Positions 42,401 through 50,534 of a stretch of 64,000 bases of DNA are shown here, one piece after another. A model generated the notes under the pieces. It was given only the letters and a program-made list of their open reading frames with translations. It made no database searches and was not told where the DNA came from. Origin of the DNA: JACVRW01 sp963819115 (GTDB lineage: Bacteria; Actinomycetota; Thermoleophilia; Solirubrobacterales; Thermoleophilaceae); contig CAWFUR010000011.1 of assembly GCA_963819115.1 (NCBI GenBank), positions 124,001-188,000 on the forward strand, in the 5' to 3' direction. The stretch's first letter is position 1. Every line of letters begins with the position of its first letter. The translations under genes were made by a program, and so were the position numbers.

Positions 42401-42412
42401 TGTGCGGCGACG

Positions 42413-43516
42413 CTAGTACGTGATGACGGTGCGGATCCCCTCGTGGCGGTCCATCGCCGCGAAGGCGTCGTTCACCTCGTCCAGCGAGATCCGGTTCGTC
42501 ACCAGGGATTCCAGATCGAGCTTGCCGTCGAGGTAGAGATCCACCAGCTCCGGCACGCGGTCCCTTCCCTTCGCTCCCCCGAACGAGGCCCCCGCGATCC
42601 GCCGGCCCGTGATCAGGAAGCGCGGCACCACCTCCAGCACCTCGCCGCGGCCGGCAACCCCGGCCACCGTGCAGAGGCCCCAGCCCATCCGGGCGGTCTC
42701 CACGGCCTGGCGCATCACGGCCACGCTTCCGGTTGCCTCGAAGGTGTAGTCGGCCCCGAAGCCGCCCGTGGACTCCACGATCCGGTCCACCACGCCCGGC
42801 CCGCCGAGCATCGTCTCCGTCGCGCCCTGCTCCTTGGCGTGCTCGAGCCGCTCTCCCGACAGGTCGATGGCGATGATGCGCTCGGCTCCGGCCAGTCGCG
42901 CGCCTGCCACGGCGCCCAGGCCGACCAGCCCGGCGCCGAACACGGCGACCGTCGATCCCGGCACCACCTTGGCCACGTAGAGGGCGGCGCCCACACCTGT
43001 CGTGGCCCCGCATGCGAGCGTGCAGATCACGTCCATGGGCGCCTCCGGGTTCACCTTGGCCAGCGCGATCTCCGGCATCACCGTGGCCTCGGCGAACGTG
43101 CTGGTGCCCATGAAGTGGCGGACCCGCTCGTCTCCGCGATGCAGGCGGGTGGTGCCGTCGGGGAGATGTCCCGCGTTCTGCTCGGTCCGGATCGCCAGGC
43201 AGAGGTTGGTGCGGTCGGACAGGCAGTGCACGCACTCCCGGCACTGGGGAGAGAAGAGCGTCACCACGTGGTCTCCGGGCGCGAGACCGGTCACGCCCTC
43301 GCCCACCTCCTCCACCACGCCCGCGCCCTCGTGCCCGAGCACCGTGGGTGCATAGCCCGACGGGTCGGCGCCGCTCGCGGTGTACATGTCGGTATGGCAG
43401 ACGCCGCAGGCGGCGAGCCGCACCAAGACCTCGCCGGCGCCCGGCGGATCGAGGTCCACCTCCTGCACCACCAGTGGCTCGGCGAACTCCTCCAACACGG
43501 CGGCGCGGACTTTCAT
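42413..43516 (-). CDS. Zinc-dependent alcohol dehydrogenase
   Basis: The 367-residue MDR protein has GHEGAGVVEEVG, catalytic-zinc ligands in CGVCHTD and GHE, and a structural zinc lobe with CRECVHCLSDRTNLC. The cofactor loop reads FGAGLVGLGA. This organisation resembles class III and NDMA-dependent alcohol dehydrogenases, including mycothiol-dependent formaldehyde dehydrogenases. The start is the ATG at 43516. An R1 tandem array lies directly upstream. Confidence 0.92.
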   Translation of the reverse strand: MKVRAAVLEEFAEPLVVQEVDLDPPGAGEVLVRLAACGVCHTDMYTASGADPSGYAPTVLGHEGAGVVEEVGEGVTGLAPGDHVVTLFSPQCRECVHCLSDRTNLCLAIRTEQNAGHLPDGTTRLHRGDERVRHFMGTSTFAEATVMPEIALAKVNPEAPMDVICTLACGATTGVGAALYVAKVVPGSTVAVFGAGLVGLGAVAGARLAGAERIIAIDLSGERLEHAKEQGATETMLGGPGVVDRIVESTGGFGADYTFEATGSVAVMRQAVETARMGWGLCTVAGVAGRGEVLEVVPRFLITGRRIAGASFGGAKGRDRVPELVDLYLDGKLDLESLVTNRISLDEVNDAFAAMDRHEGIRTVITY

Positions 43517-43550
43517 GGCCCGAACATATCCGGCGGCACCGAAGGAACGC

Positions 43551-43719
43551 CAGGGAGGACCACCGGACCATGCCAGGGAGGAGCGGAGCCCGATCGGTGA
43601 TCGGGCGAGCACCGGACCATGCCAGGGAGGAGCGGAGCCCGATCGGTGATCGGGCGAGCACCGGACCATGCCAGGGAGGAGCGGAGCCCGATCGGTGATC
43701 GGGCGAGCACCGGACCATG
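43551..43719 (+). repeat. Hairpin repeat R1, locus 5: tandem array of three identical units
   Basis: Three perfect 49-bp units run from 43572 to 43718, each GCCAGGGAGGAGCGGA, hairpin GCCCGATC-GGT-GATCGGGC, GAGCACCGGACCAT. Before them, 43551-43571 is a unit that has lost the hairpin and keeps only the ends (CAGGGAGGAC and CACCGGACCAT). The array lies between the DUF2804 stop and the alcohol dehydrogenase start. Confidence 0.95.
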
Positions 43720-43720
43720 C

Positions 43721-44539
43721 CTACCAGTGGACGTCGTGCCACTCCATCACCCCGTGGCCCGAGGCAAGCCGGAGACCATTGGGAAGCTCGCCGGAGAAGG
43801 AGCCGAAGGGCTGGAGATAGTCACTCCGGAACAGCAGCCGCCGGGTGTGGTCCTCCCGCGTGCTCCAGGGCGTGAAGGCCAGGCCGCCCACGCGCGACAG
43901 GTCCTCCGCGAACTCCGACGGCCCGACCTCGCTCGGGCGCCCGTCCACCCACACCGTACGCTCGCTCGCCTCCGCCGCGTCGTGCACACCGTGGACGAGG
44001 TTCCAGGCCACCGCCTCACCGGACACGGCCCGGCCGATCCCCGCGGACCAGCGCCACACCGTGTGGCGCGGGTGGTAGCCCGCCGAATCGTCCACGAACG
44101 CCTCGTCGCCGTCCACGCTCCACTCGCGCGCGCCCACGCGCACGTGGCCGCGCGCCCGCACCGGCGCGTGCTTGCTCGTCCAGATGAACGCGCGGCCGCT
44201 CGGCGAGGCCACCTCCACACCCGGCCCCTCGTCGAGCGCGAGGTCGACGCTCACCTCCCCGGTGTCCACCCGCGCCCGTCCGGGCGCCAGGTCCACGCCG
44301 CCCCGCCCGGCGCCGGTCCACTCGTGGAGCGTCCCGTCGGGCAGGGCCACGGCCCACCAGCGCTGTGGGATCCCCGCCACCCGCGCGTCGCCGATGCAGG
44401 CCATCAGGTCCGGGCGGTAGAGCCCCACGTAGCGCCAGCGCTTCAGCGGGCGCCCGGCCCGGAGCAGCGGCATTCGCGCCGGAGGGAGCTTCAATCCGAG
44501 GCCGCGTACCTCCGGGCCGCGCACGGGAAGGGGTCGCAC
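43721..44539 (-). CDS. DUF2804 family protein
   Basis: The 272-residue protein has the DUF2804 landmarks: RYVGLYRPDLMACIGDARV, PQRWWAVALPDG, SKHAPVRARGHV and a late NLVHGVHDA segment (first piece shortened to RYVGLYRPDLMAC). Family function is unknown. It is divergent from the nitrilase/TetR pair, and the operator at 44559-44574 lies 20 bp before its start. It is shorter than many members, mostly at the N-terminus. Confidence 0.8.
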   Translation of the reverse strand: MRPLPVRGPEVRGLGLKLPPARMPLLRAGRPLKRWRYVGLYRPDLMACIGDARVAGIPQRWWAVALPDGTLHEWTGAGRGGVDLAPGRARVDTGEVSVDLALDEGPGVEVASPSGRAFIWTSKHAPVRARGHVRVGAREWSVDGDEAFVDDSAGYHPRHTVWRWSAGIGRAVSGEAVAWNLVHGVHDAAEASERTVWVDGRPSEVGPSEFAEDLSRVGGLAFTPWSTREDHTRRLLFRSDYLQPFGSFSGELPNGLRLASGHGVMEWHDVHW

Positions 44540-44558
44540 GCTCGGAGTACACTCCAGA

Positions 44559-44574
44559 TTGACTGGTCAGTCAA
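44559..44574. promoter_or_regulatory. TetR-type operator TTGACTGGTCAGTCAA
   Basis: Perfect 7-bp arms TTGACTG and CAGTCAA flank a 2-bp centre. The site lies between the divergent DUF2804 and C-N hydrolase genes, and the second gene is followed directly by a TetR gene. TGAC-N-GTCA palindromes of this kind are common TetR targets, so local control of both directions is likely. Confidence 0.7.
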
Positions 44575-44591
44575 CCGCCTGGGGAGGACGC

Positions 44592-45422
44592 TTGCGGGCC
44601 GCCGCCGTTCAGCTCAACTCGACGGACGAGAAGGATCGCAACCTCGCGACCGCGGACCGCCTTGTCCGCGACGCGGCCGCCGACGGTGCCGAGCTCGTGG
44701 TGCTGCCGGAGAAGTTCAACCTCCTTGGCCCGCACGAGGCATATCTGGCCGGCGCCGAGACCCTCGACGGCCCCACCGTCGGCTGGGCGCGCGACACCGC
44801 CCGCGCGCTTGGGATCGACCTCGTGGCCGGCTCGTTCGTGGAGCGCCGCGAGGACCGGGACAAGCTCTCGAACACCTCGGTGCACGTGGGCCCGGACGGC
44901 GAGCTGAAGGCGGTCTACCGCAAGATCCACATGTTCGACGTGGAGGTCGGGGGCCAGGTCTACCGCGAGTCCGAGTCCCAGGAGGGCGGGCACGACCTGG
45001 TGGTCACAGAGACCGCGTCCGGCGTCCCGTTGGGCATGACCGTCTGTTACGACCTGCGCTTTCCCGAGCTGTACCGCATCCTCGCCGTGCGGGGAGCGCG
45101 TGTGCTGCTGATTCCCGCCGCCTTCACCAAGGTCACCGGCCAGGCGCACTGGGAGATACTGATCCGCGCCCGCGCCATCGAGAACCAGGCGTTCGTGATC
45201 GCGGCGGACCAGGTCGGCCGCCACCCGCCGGACAACCTGAGCTACGGCGGCTCGACGATCGTGGACCCCTGGGGGGACGTGCTCGCCCTCGCTCCCGACG
45301 AGGAGTGCTTCACTGCGGCCGACCTGGACCTTCGGCGCCAGGACGAGATCCGCGAGAAGCTGCCGAGCCTGGCCAACCGCGTGCCGTCGGCGTATCGGTG
45401 GCCGGCCGAGGTCACGGCCTGA
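44592..45422 (+). CDS. Carbon-nitrogen hydrolase (nitrilase superfamily, Nit/omega-amidase-like)
   Basis: The catalytic triad is readable as Glu in VLPEKFN, Lys in YRKIHMFD and Cys in TVCYDLRFPEL, and the 276-residue length suits Nit1/Nit2-type amidases. These act on small amides such as deaminated glutathione or alpha-ketoglutaramate. I chose TTG 44592, just after the GGGGAGG ribosome site, instead of TTG 44559, which lies in the operator. The stop overlaps tetR (TGATG). Confidence 0.9.
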   Translation: MRAAAVQLNSTDEKDRNLATADRLVRDAAADGAELVVLPEKFNLLGPHEAYLAGAETLDGPTVGWARDTARALGIDLVAGSFVERREDRDKLSNTSVHVGPDGELKAVYRKIHMFDVEVGGQVYRESESQEGGHDLVVTETASGVPLGMTVCYDLRFPELYRILAVRGARVLLIPAAFTKVTGQAHWEILIRARAIENQAFVIAADQVGRHPPDNLSYGGSTIVDPWGDVLALAPDEECFTAADLDLRRQDEIREKLPSLANRVPSAYRWPAEVTA

Positions 45423-46054
45423 TGGCCACCGCGCGGGTCGCTCCCGTGGACAAGCGGCGCCTGATCCTCGACGCCGCCGTGAACGTGTTCGCCACCCGTG
45501 GCTTCCACCATTGCCGTGTCTCGGACGTGGCCGACGAGGCCGGCGTGGCCTACGGCCTCGTGTACCACTACTTCGATTCGAAGGAGGAGATCCTCAACAC
45601 GCTCTTCCTCGAGCGCTGGGACGTGATGCTGGAGGCGATCTCCGAGATCGACGCCCGCGACCTGCCGGTGCGGGAGAAGCTGTACTCGATCGCCGGCTTC
45701 ATCATCGACTCCTACAGCCACAACCCCGCCGTGATGAAGGTGATCATCGTGGAGGTCACCCGGGCCGCCAACTCCTTCGGCGCCGCCCACCTGGGGAAGA
45801 TCAGCGAGGCCTACGACCGCATCGCCGCCATCCTCGAGACCGGCCGCGAGGACGGGTCCTTCAAGAGCGGGATCCCCGCGGACTTCGCCGCCATGTGCTT
45901 CTACGGGGCCATCGAGCAGCTGCTCACCGGCTGGATCTTCGGCCTCCTCCCGGCAACGGAAGAGGAGTTCGAGCGCGCCAAGGGGCTGGTCACAGAGGCG
46001 ATCTGCGCGGGTCTCGAGCACGCGCCCGCAGAACCGCCCGCCCCTTCTGCTTAG
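45422..46054 (+). CDS. TetR-family transcriptional regulator (FadR/AcrR-like)
   Basis: The 210-residue protein has the TetR helix-turn-helix (ILDAAVNVFATRGFHHC, VADEAGVAYGLVYHYFDSKEE) and a C-terminal domain (EQLLTGWIFG) like those of TetR proteins that sense acyl-CoA. It is co-translated with the C-N hydrolase and probably binds the palindrome at 44559-44574. Confidence 0.9.
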   Translation: MATARVAPVDKRRLILDAAVNVFATRGFHHCRVSDVADEAGVAYGLVYHYFDSKEEILNTLFLERWDVMLEAISEIDARDLPVREKLYSIAGFIIDSYSHNPAVMKVIIVEVTRAANSFGAAHLGKISEAYDRIAAILETGREDGSFKSGIPADFAAMCFYGAIEQLLTGWIFGLLPATEEEFERAKGLVTEAICAGLEHAPAEPPAPSA

Positions 46055-46064
46055 CTACGGGCGG

Positions 46065-46202
46065 ATGTCAAACGATCTTTCCAAGCGGCTCCTGTGGAGC
46101 GGCCTGCTCGCCGGAGTGGGCGCTCTCACAACCATCGTGGCCAACCGGCTGGCGGCGGCGATCTGGATACGGGTGTTCAAGGAGGACCCCCCCGTCGACT
46201 GA
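46065..46202 (+). CDS. Small membrane protein (DUF4235-like)
   Basis: A GGGCGG stretch and ATG at 46065 begin a 45-residue product with one or two hydrophobic segments (LLWSGLLAGVGALTTIVANRL in shorter parts: LLWSGLLAGVGALTT and VANRLAAAIW). Short proteins of this sort head the actinobacterial cluster that includes Holin-X and DUF3618. Its TGA overlaps the next ATG (TGATG). Confidence 0.6.
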   Translation: MSNDLSKRLLWSGLLAGVGALTTIVANRLAAAIWIRVFKEDPPVD

Positions 46203-46387
46203 TGGCCGCCGACCCGAATCAGGGTGCGACGGGGGAGCATCCCGGACACGAAGCGCCCTCAGAGTCCCCGCTGAGCGTGGACACCGAGGGCGGCGCGTTC
46301 GCCGAGCGGCCCGAGGCCTTCGTGGGCGCGGCCTTCGCGGGCGGGCTCGCCCTCGCCCTGATCTTGAGGAGGATCACCAGTGAGTAG
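46202..46387 (+). CDS. Small single-pass membrane protein, unknown
   Basis: The 61-residue product has a hydrophilic, acidic first half and a membrane segment FVGAAFAGGLALALIL ending in RRITSE. No family is recognised. It overlaps the preceding gene by 1 bp and the next by 8 bp, so it belongs to the same translation-coupled unit. Confidence 0.6.
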   Translation: MAADPNQGATGEHPGHEAPSESPLSVDTEGGAFAERPEAFVGAAFAGGLALALILRRITSE

Positions 46388-46850
46388 CGCACCGGGCAAC
46401 GGCGGGCCGGCCGACAAGAGCCTCGGCGAGATTGTCAACGAGGTCTCGGAGAAGGCGTCGCTCCTCGTGCGCGAGGAGATCGAGCTTGCCAAGAGCGAGA
46501 TCACCGGCAAGATCACGAAGCTCACGCGAGGGGCGGTGGTGGGCGCCGCCGCGGGGGTCTTCGCGATATTCGGCATCACGATGCTCTTCCAAACCCTGGC
46601 CTGGTTCCTGGTGGACCTGTTCGACTGGAACAGCGTCTGGCCGGGCTTCCTGACGGTCACGATCGGGCTCTTCATATTCGCGGCGCTGGCGGGCTTCCTG
46701 GCCACGCGGCTGTTCAAGAAGGGCGCGCACCTCACTCCCGACCTGGCCATCGAGGAGGCGAAGCTCATCCGCAGCGATCTCGAGGCTCAGAAGATCCAAC
46801 GGGATCAGGTGGAGCACAGTCTCGAACGAGGTCAGGAGGTCACACGCTGA
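46380..46850 (+). CDS. Actinobacterial Holin-X-family membrane protein
   Basis: The 156-residue protein has an N-terminal amphipathic helix (LVREEIELAKSEI), two membrane segments (about residues 55-80 and 92-115) and a charged C-terminal helix. This is the Holin-X (Phage_holin_3_6-like) pattern, present in many actinobacterial chromosomes near DUF3618; no phage genes are around. The start is GTG inside the previous gene. Confidence 0.8.
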   Translation: MSSAPGNGGPADKSLGEIVNEVSEKASLLVREEIELAKSEITGKITKLTRGAVVGAAAGVFAIFGITMLFQTLAWFLVDLFDWNSVWPGFLTVTIGLFIFAALAGFLATRLFKKGAHLTPDLAIEEAKLIRSDLEAQKIQRDQVEHSLERGQEVTR

Positions 46851-47083
46851 TGCCAGCGTCACGCAGCCCCGAGATGATCAAGGCGTCGATCGAGGAGACG
46901 CGCCGCGAGCTCGCCTTCTCGGTCAATGACCTCCGCTCGAAGATGACCGAGATCACGGACTGGCGCGGACAGCTGGTCCGCAACCGCCAGGCGGCGCTCG
47001 TGAGCGCCGCGGTGGCCGGTTTCGTGATCGGTGGCGGCGTCGCCGCCACCCTCTCGGTCTTCACTCGCCGCCGGCGCCGTTAA
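46850..47083 (+). CDS. DUF3618 protein
   Basis: The 77-residue product has IKASIEETRRELAFSVNDLR, the conserved first block of DUF3618 (shortened: IEETRRELAFSVNDL), then a membrane segment and a basic tail. Its role is unknown. TGATG joins it to the Holin-X gene, and its stop overlaps the convergent flippase-like gene by 4 bp. Confidence 0.85.
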   Translation: MPASRSPEMIKASIEETRRELAFSVNDLRSKMTEITDWRGQLVRNRQAALVSAAVAGFVIGGGVAATLSVFTRRRRR

Positions 47084-48087
47084 GTGGCGGGCTCCACGTC
47101 GTCGCTGCCGTACCGGCGGCGGTGCACCACCGCTGCGATTGCGCCGGCCGGGATCGGGAGCCAGAAAGACACCAGCCGGTAGGCCAGGGTGGCCACCACC
47201 GCGTTGCCCGCGGACACGCCGGCCAGCGCCAGCGTTCCCGTCAGCCCCGCCTCCACGAACCCGAGGCCGCCCGGCGTCAGCGGCAGCGTGCCGAGCAGCT
47301 GGGCGGCGAAGAAGGCGAGCAGCACCAGCGAGGGACGCGGGTGCGCGCCCACCGCGCCGAGCGCCGCCAGGAGCGTGAGGTAGTCGAGCACCCAGCGGCC
47401 GGAGGCGAACAGCAGCGCCTGCCACCAGGTGTGCCCCAGCACCCCCTGCACCACGTCGCGCTCGCGGAGCAGGCGGCGGGGAAGGTTGCGCAGAGGCGGG
47501 CGGCGCCGAAGGACGCGATTTCGCACCCATTGCGCGGCTCGCCCGAGCACGACCAGAGGGCGGTCCCAGGCCAGGCACGCGGCACCGAGGGCAAACAGGA
47601 GGACGAAGACGACCGCTCCGATCGCCGCCGCCGTCTCCAGTCCCGGGTCCACCGGAGCGCCCCCGAGGATCGCCGGCACGGCCAGTACCGGCAGTGCGCA
47701 GAGCGTGCCGAACACCAGCAGCGAAGAGGCGGTCATTCCGGACGCGGCGCGCGCGGCGTCCACCCCGGCCCGCACCAGCATCGCGTACTGCATCGCGCCC
47801 GAAGCGGCCACTCCGCCGGGCACGATGCGGCCGAACGCATTCGAGGCCAGCTGGGACGTGATCACGGGCCCCCACCTCCGGGTGCGCAGGGCAATCCGCT
47901 GGATCGCCCACATGCACGCGTAGCTGCCCAGCTGGAGCCCGAGCATCACGGGCAGCCAGAGCGGGTTCACGTCCTCGAGACGGTCCCAGGCCCCGAAAAC
48001 CTCGAGCAGCCCGGGCGCGAGCAGGTACAGCGACACGGCGGTGATCGCGAGGAGGCCACCTCGGCGCACGATCGCGGTCGCTGACAC
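47080..48087 (-). CDS. LPG-synthase-type flippase domain protein (UPF0104)
   Basis: The 335-residue integral membrane protein has about eight hydrophobic segments and the family blocks SNAFGRIVPGG and LPLTPGGLGFVEAGL (N...P.GG.G..E). The domain is shared with MprF flippases and AglD-like proteins and is thought to move a lipid across the membrane. The related domain at the C-terminus of the 59869 protein is fused to a glycosyltransferase. The gene lies 3 bp after the AI-2E-like gene. Confidence 0.85.
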   Translation of the reverse strand: MSATAIVRRGGLLAITAVSLYLLAPGLLEVFGAWDRLEDVNPLWLPVMLGLQLGSYACMWAIQRIALRTRRWGPVITSQLASNAFGRIVPGGVAASGAMQYAMLVRAGVDAARAASGMTASSLLVFGTLCALPVLAVPAILGGAPVDPGLETAAAIGAVVFVLLFALGAACLAWDRPLVVLGRAAQWVRNRVLRRRPPLRNLPRRLLRERDVVQGVLGHTWWQALLFASGRWVLDYLTLLAALGAVGAHPRPSLVLLAFFAAQLLGTLPLTPGGLGFVEAGLTGTLALAGVSAGNAVVATLAYRLVSFWLPIPAGAIAAVVHRRRYGSDDVEPAT

Positions 48088-48090
48088 GGG

Positions 48091-49194
48091 CTACGCCGGG
48101 GCCGGGTCGTTCGCCGGAGGCGGGGGCGCCGAGGGATCCTCGGGCGGCGGTTCCTTGCGGATCGAGAGGGTGCGCGGGTCGAAGTACTCCCGGATCAGGA
48201 TCTGGATCGACGCCGCTATCGGGATGGCCAGCAGCGCGCCCAGGATGCCAAGCAGCGTGCTGCCGAGCAGCACGGACACGATCGTCACGAAGGGATGCAC
48301 GTTCACGGTGCGCTTCTGCACCTGGGGCTGGATCACATGGTTCTCGAACTGCTGGTAGACGATCGCCCACACCGCCCAGATGATGGTGACGGTCGGGAAG
48401 TTGTCGAAGACGGTGACCAGGCCGATCAGCACGGCGGCGATGGTGGCGCCCACGAGCGGGATGAGCGAGAACAGGCCCGCGATCACGGCCAGCGGCGCCG
48501 CGAAGGGCACGCCGAGGATCGTGAGCATGATGTAGGTGGCCACACCGGCGATCACAGCGATGAACAGCGCCCCCGCCACATAGCCGCCCACGGCGCCGGC
48601 TATTCGGTCAGCCGAGCGCGCGAGACGGTCCCTCTGCTCAGGTGGTCGAAGGCGCAGCGCGGCATCCACCCACTGGCGCCCGCTTCCGAGCATGAAGGCG
48701 GTGAGAACCAGGATCGTGATCAGCGCGAAGAGAGAGTTCACGATGGCAACGCCCACGTCGCGCAGCGTGGTGGCGGCGCCGCCGACCTTCGAGGGGAGCT
48801 TGTCGGCCTCGTCCTGGAGCTTCGCCGTGATGTCGTAGTCCTTGTTGAGCTTGCGCAGGCGCTCGTTGCGCTGCACGAAGTGAGTGACGTCGCGGGAGTA
48901 CTTCGGAAGGTTGTTGGCGAAGTTGTTCCCCTCGGTGATGAAGGGCGGCACGATCAGCGCGATCAGGGCAAGCGGCACAGCGAGCAGGCCGACGTACACG
49001 ACGGCGATGGCGAGCCCGCGGCGCATGTGCAGGGAGAGCCGGTTGACCGGTCCCGCCAGGGCCAGGGCCAAGAACACGGAGATCCCGATCCACGTGAGCG
49101 GCCTGCGCACCTGATAGATCAGGTAGAGGCAGACCACCACCGCGACGATGATCAAAACGATCCGTACGACCTGCCTCGCGGGGGTATCGCGCAC
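48091..49194 (-). CDS. AI-2E family transporter
   Basis: The 367-residue protein has the AI-2E (PerM/TqsA) pattern: two N-terminal helices, a long soluble coiled region (about residues 80-160), then helices with VGGYVAGALFIAVIAG, LPLIG-like LFSLIPLVGATIAA and ENHVIQPQV. Substrate is unknown; members export diverse ions and small molecules. Start chosen at GTG 49194. The tail is Pro-rich. Confidence 0.9.
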   Translation of the reverse strand: MRDTPARQVVRIVLIIVAVVVCLYLIYQVRRPLTWIGISVFLALALAGPVNRLSLHMRRGLAIAVVYVGLLAVPLALIALIVPPFITEGNNFANNLPKYSRDVTHFVQRNERLRKLNKDYDITAKLQDEADKLPSKVGGAATTLRDVGVAIVNSLFALITILVLTAFMLGSGRQWVDAALRLRPPEQRDRLARSADRIAGAVGGYVAGALFIAVIAGVATYIMLTILGVPFAAPLAVIAGLFSLIPLVGATIAAVLIGLVTVFDNFPTVTIIWAVWAIVYQQFENHVIQPQVQKRTVNVHPFVTIVSVLLGSTLLGILGALLAIPIAASIQILIREYFDPRTLSIRKEPPPEDPSAPPPPANDPAPA

Positions 49195-49234
49195 GCGAGC
49201 GATTCTGGGGGGGCGCCCGGACGGCGCCCGCGGG

Positions 49235-50110
49235 CTAGCGGCCCGGGAAGAACTCGGGCGGAAGGCCGCCCGTGCCGAGCAGCCCGGGGCCGGTATGCAC
49301 GGCCAGCACCGGCCCGATCTCGCTCGAGACCGTGGGCTCGCTGCCGAACACCTCACGGCACTCCGCCAGCAGGCGAGCGTGTGTCTCAGTGTCGTTGATG
49401 TGCTGCGCGCACCAGCAGTCGGCGCCCGACTCGTGGGCCTGGCGGGCGTAGTCCACCATCCGCTGGAAGGCCCGGGAGCTTGTGCGCACCCGCTCCACCG
49501 GGGTCATCTCGTTCTCCACGGTGAGAATGGGCTTCACCTTCAGCGTGGAGCCGATCCACGCGCTGGCGGCGCCGATGCGCCCACCGCGCCGCAGGAACTC
49601 CAGCGTGTCGATGGCGAACCAGAGCTTGAGCTCCCTGCGCGCCCGGGCCAGCATCTCCGTCGTGTCGGCCGCCGACCAGCCGGCTGCCGCGGCGTGCGCC
49701 GCTGAGAGCACCAGCAGTCCGAGGCCGCCCGCGGCGGTGGTGGAGTCCACCACGTGCACCCGCTCGCCACCGCGGTCCTCGCGGGTGAGGGTCTCCACCG
49801 CCCGGCGGGCGGACTCCGGTGTGCCGGAGAGCCCTCCCGAGATGTGCACGGACACCACCTCGCCGCCGTCGGCGAGCAGCGGCTCGTACACAGTCGTGAA
49901 GTCCCCGACCGAGGGCTGCGAGGTGGTGGGGAGGCTGTTGGCGCCACGCAGCTCCTCGAAGAAGGCGTCGTAGTCGGTGATGTCCGTTTCGGGCACCGTG
50001 CGGTCTCCGCCGAACACCACATAGAGGGGAACCACGTGTATGCCGTGCCGCTCCACGACCTCGGCGGGGAGGTAGGAGGTGCTGTCCGTGACCACGGAGA
50101 GTCGCGCCAT
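49235..50110 (-). CDS. DegV-family fatty-acid-binding protein
   Basis: The 291-residue product has the DegV signature: TDSTSYLP at the start, TSQPSVGDF, ISGGLSGT (fatty-acid carboxylate-binding Ser), and LEFLRRGGRIG. In other bacteria DegV/FakB proteins hold a fatty acid for the kinase FakA; no FakA homologue is in the window. The gene is divergent from the zinc-finger gene. Confidence 0.92.
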   Translation of the reverse strand: MARLSVVTDSTSYLPAEVVERHGIHVVPLYVVFGGDRTVPETDITDYDAFFEELRGANSLPTTSQPSVGDFTTVYEPLLADGGEVVSVHISGGLSGTPESARRAVETLTREDRGGERVHVVDSTTAAGGLGLLVLSAAHAAAAGWSAADTTEMLARARRELKLWFAIDTLEFLRRGGRIGAASAWIGSTLKVKPILTVENEMTPVERVRTSSRAFQRMVDYARQAHESGADCWCAQHINDTETHARLLAECREVFGSEPTVSSEIGPVLAVHTGPGLLGTGGLPPEFFPGR

Positions 50111-50147
50111 GCGCGGTCACCCTATCCCGTCTAGACTCGCGCCCGAG

Positions 50148-50534
50148 GTGAGGGATGACCTCGATAGGCGCGCCGCGATAGAAGCGCTCCTCCAGGAGCG
50201 CGCCGCTGATCTCCGGCACACGCGCGAGGCCATGCACCGGTCCGCCGAGGGTGGCCGGGACTCCGAGGTGGCCCACGTGGACAACCATCCCGCCGACTCG
50301 GCGAGCGAGCTCCACGACGAGGAGCTCGACGAGACCACCGACATCATGCTCGACGAGGAGGAGACCCGGATAGGGGAGGCGCGGCGTGCCCTCGCCGATG
50401 GCACCTACGGCACGTGCCGGGTCTGCAGGCGCCCAATCGCGCCGGAGCGGCTGAGGGCGGTGCCCGAGGCGGTGCTCTGCCTCGACTGCCAGCGCCGCTT
50501 CGAGGGCGATCACCGCCAGCGGGCCGTGACCTGA
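50148..50534 (+). CDS. TraR/DksA-type zinc-finger protein
   Basis: The 128-residue product has a helical, acidic N-terminus and a zinc finger CRVC...CLDC (CxxC-x17-CxxC) as in DksA/TraR proteins that act in the RNA polymerase secondary channel. I chose GTG 50148; ATG 50109 is possible but lies on the DegV start. A TAGACT hexamer is 10 bp upstream. The stop overlaps the epimerase start as CTGA. Confidence 0.85.
   Translation: MRDDLDRRAAIEALLQERAADLRHTREAMHRSAEGGRDSEVAHVDNHPADSASELHDEELDETTDIMLDEEETRIGEARRALADGTYGTCRVCRRPIAPERLRAVPEAVLCLDCQRRFEGDHRQRAVT

Noticed and set aside
43572..43718. CRISPR array
   Set aside because: The three units are fully identical end to end with no spacers, and the hairpin unit occurs elsewhere as single copies.
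46380..46850. Prophage or holin lysis gene
   Set aside because: Holin-X proteins are ordinary chromosomal membrane proteins in actinobacteria, and no phage structural, integrase or lysin gene is nearby.
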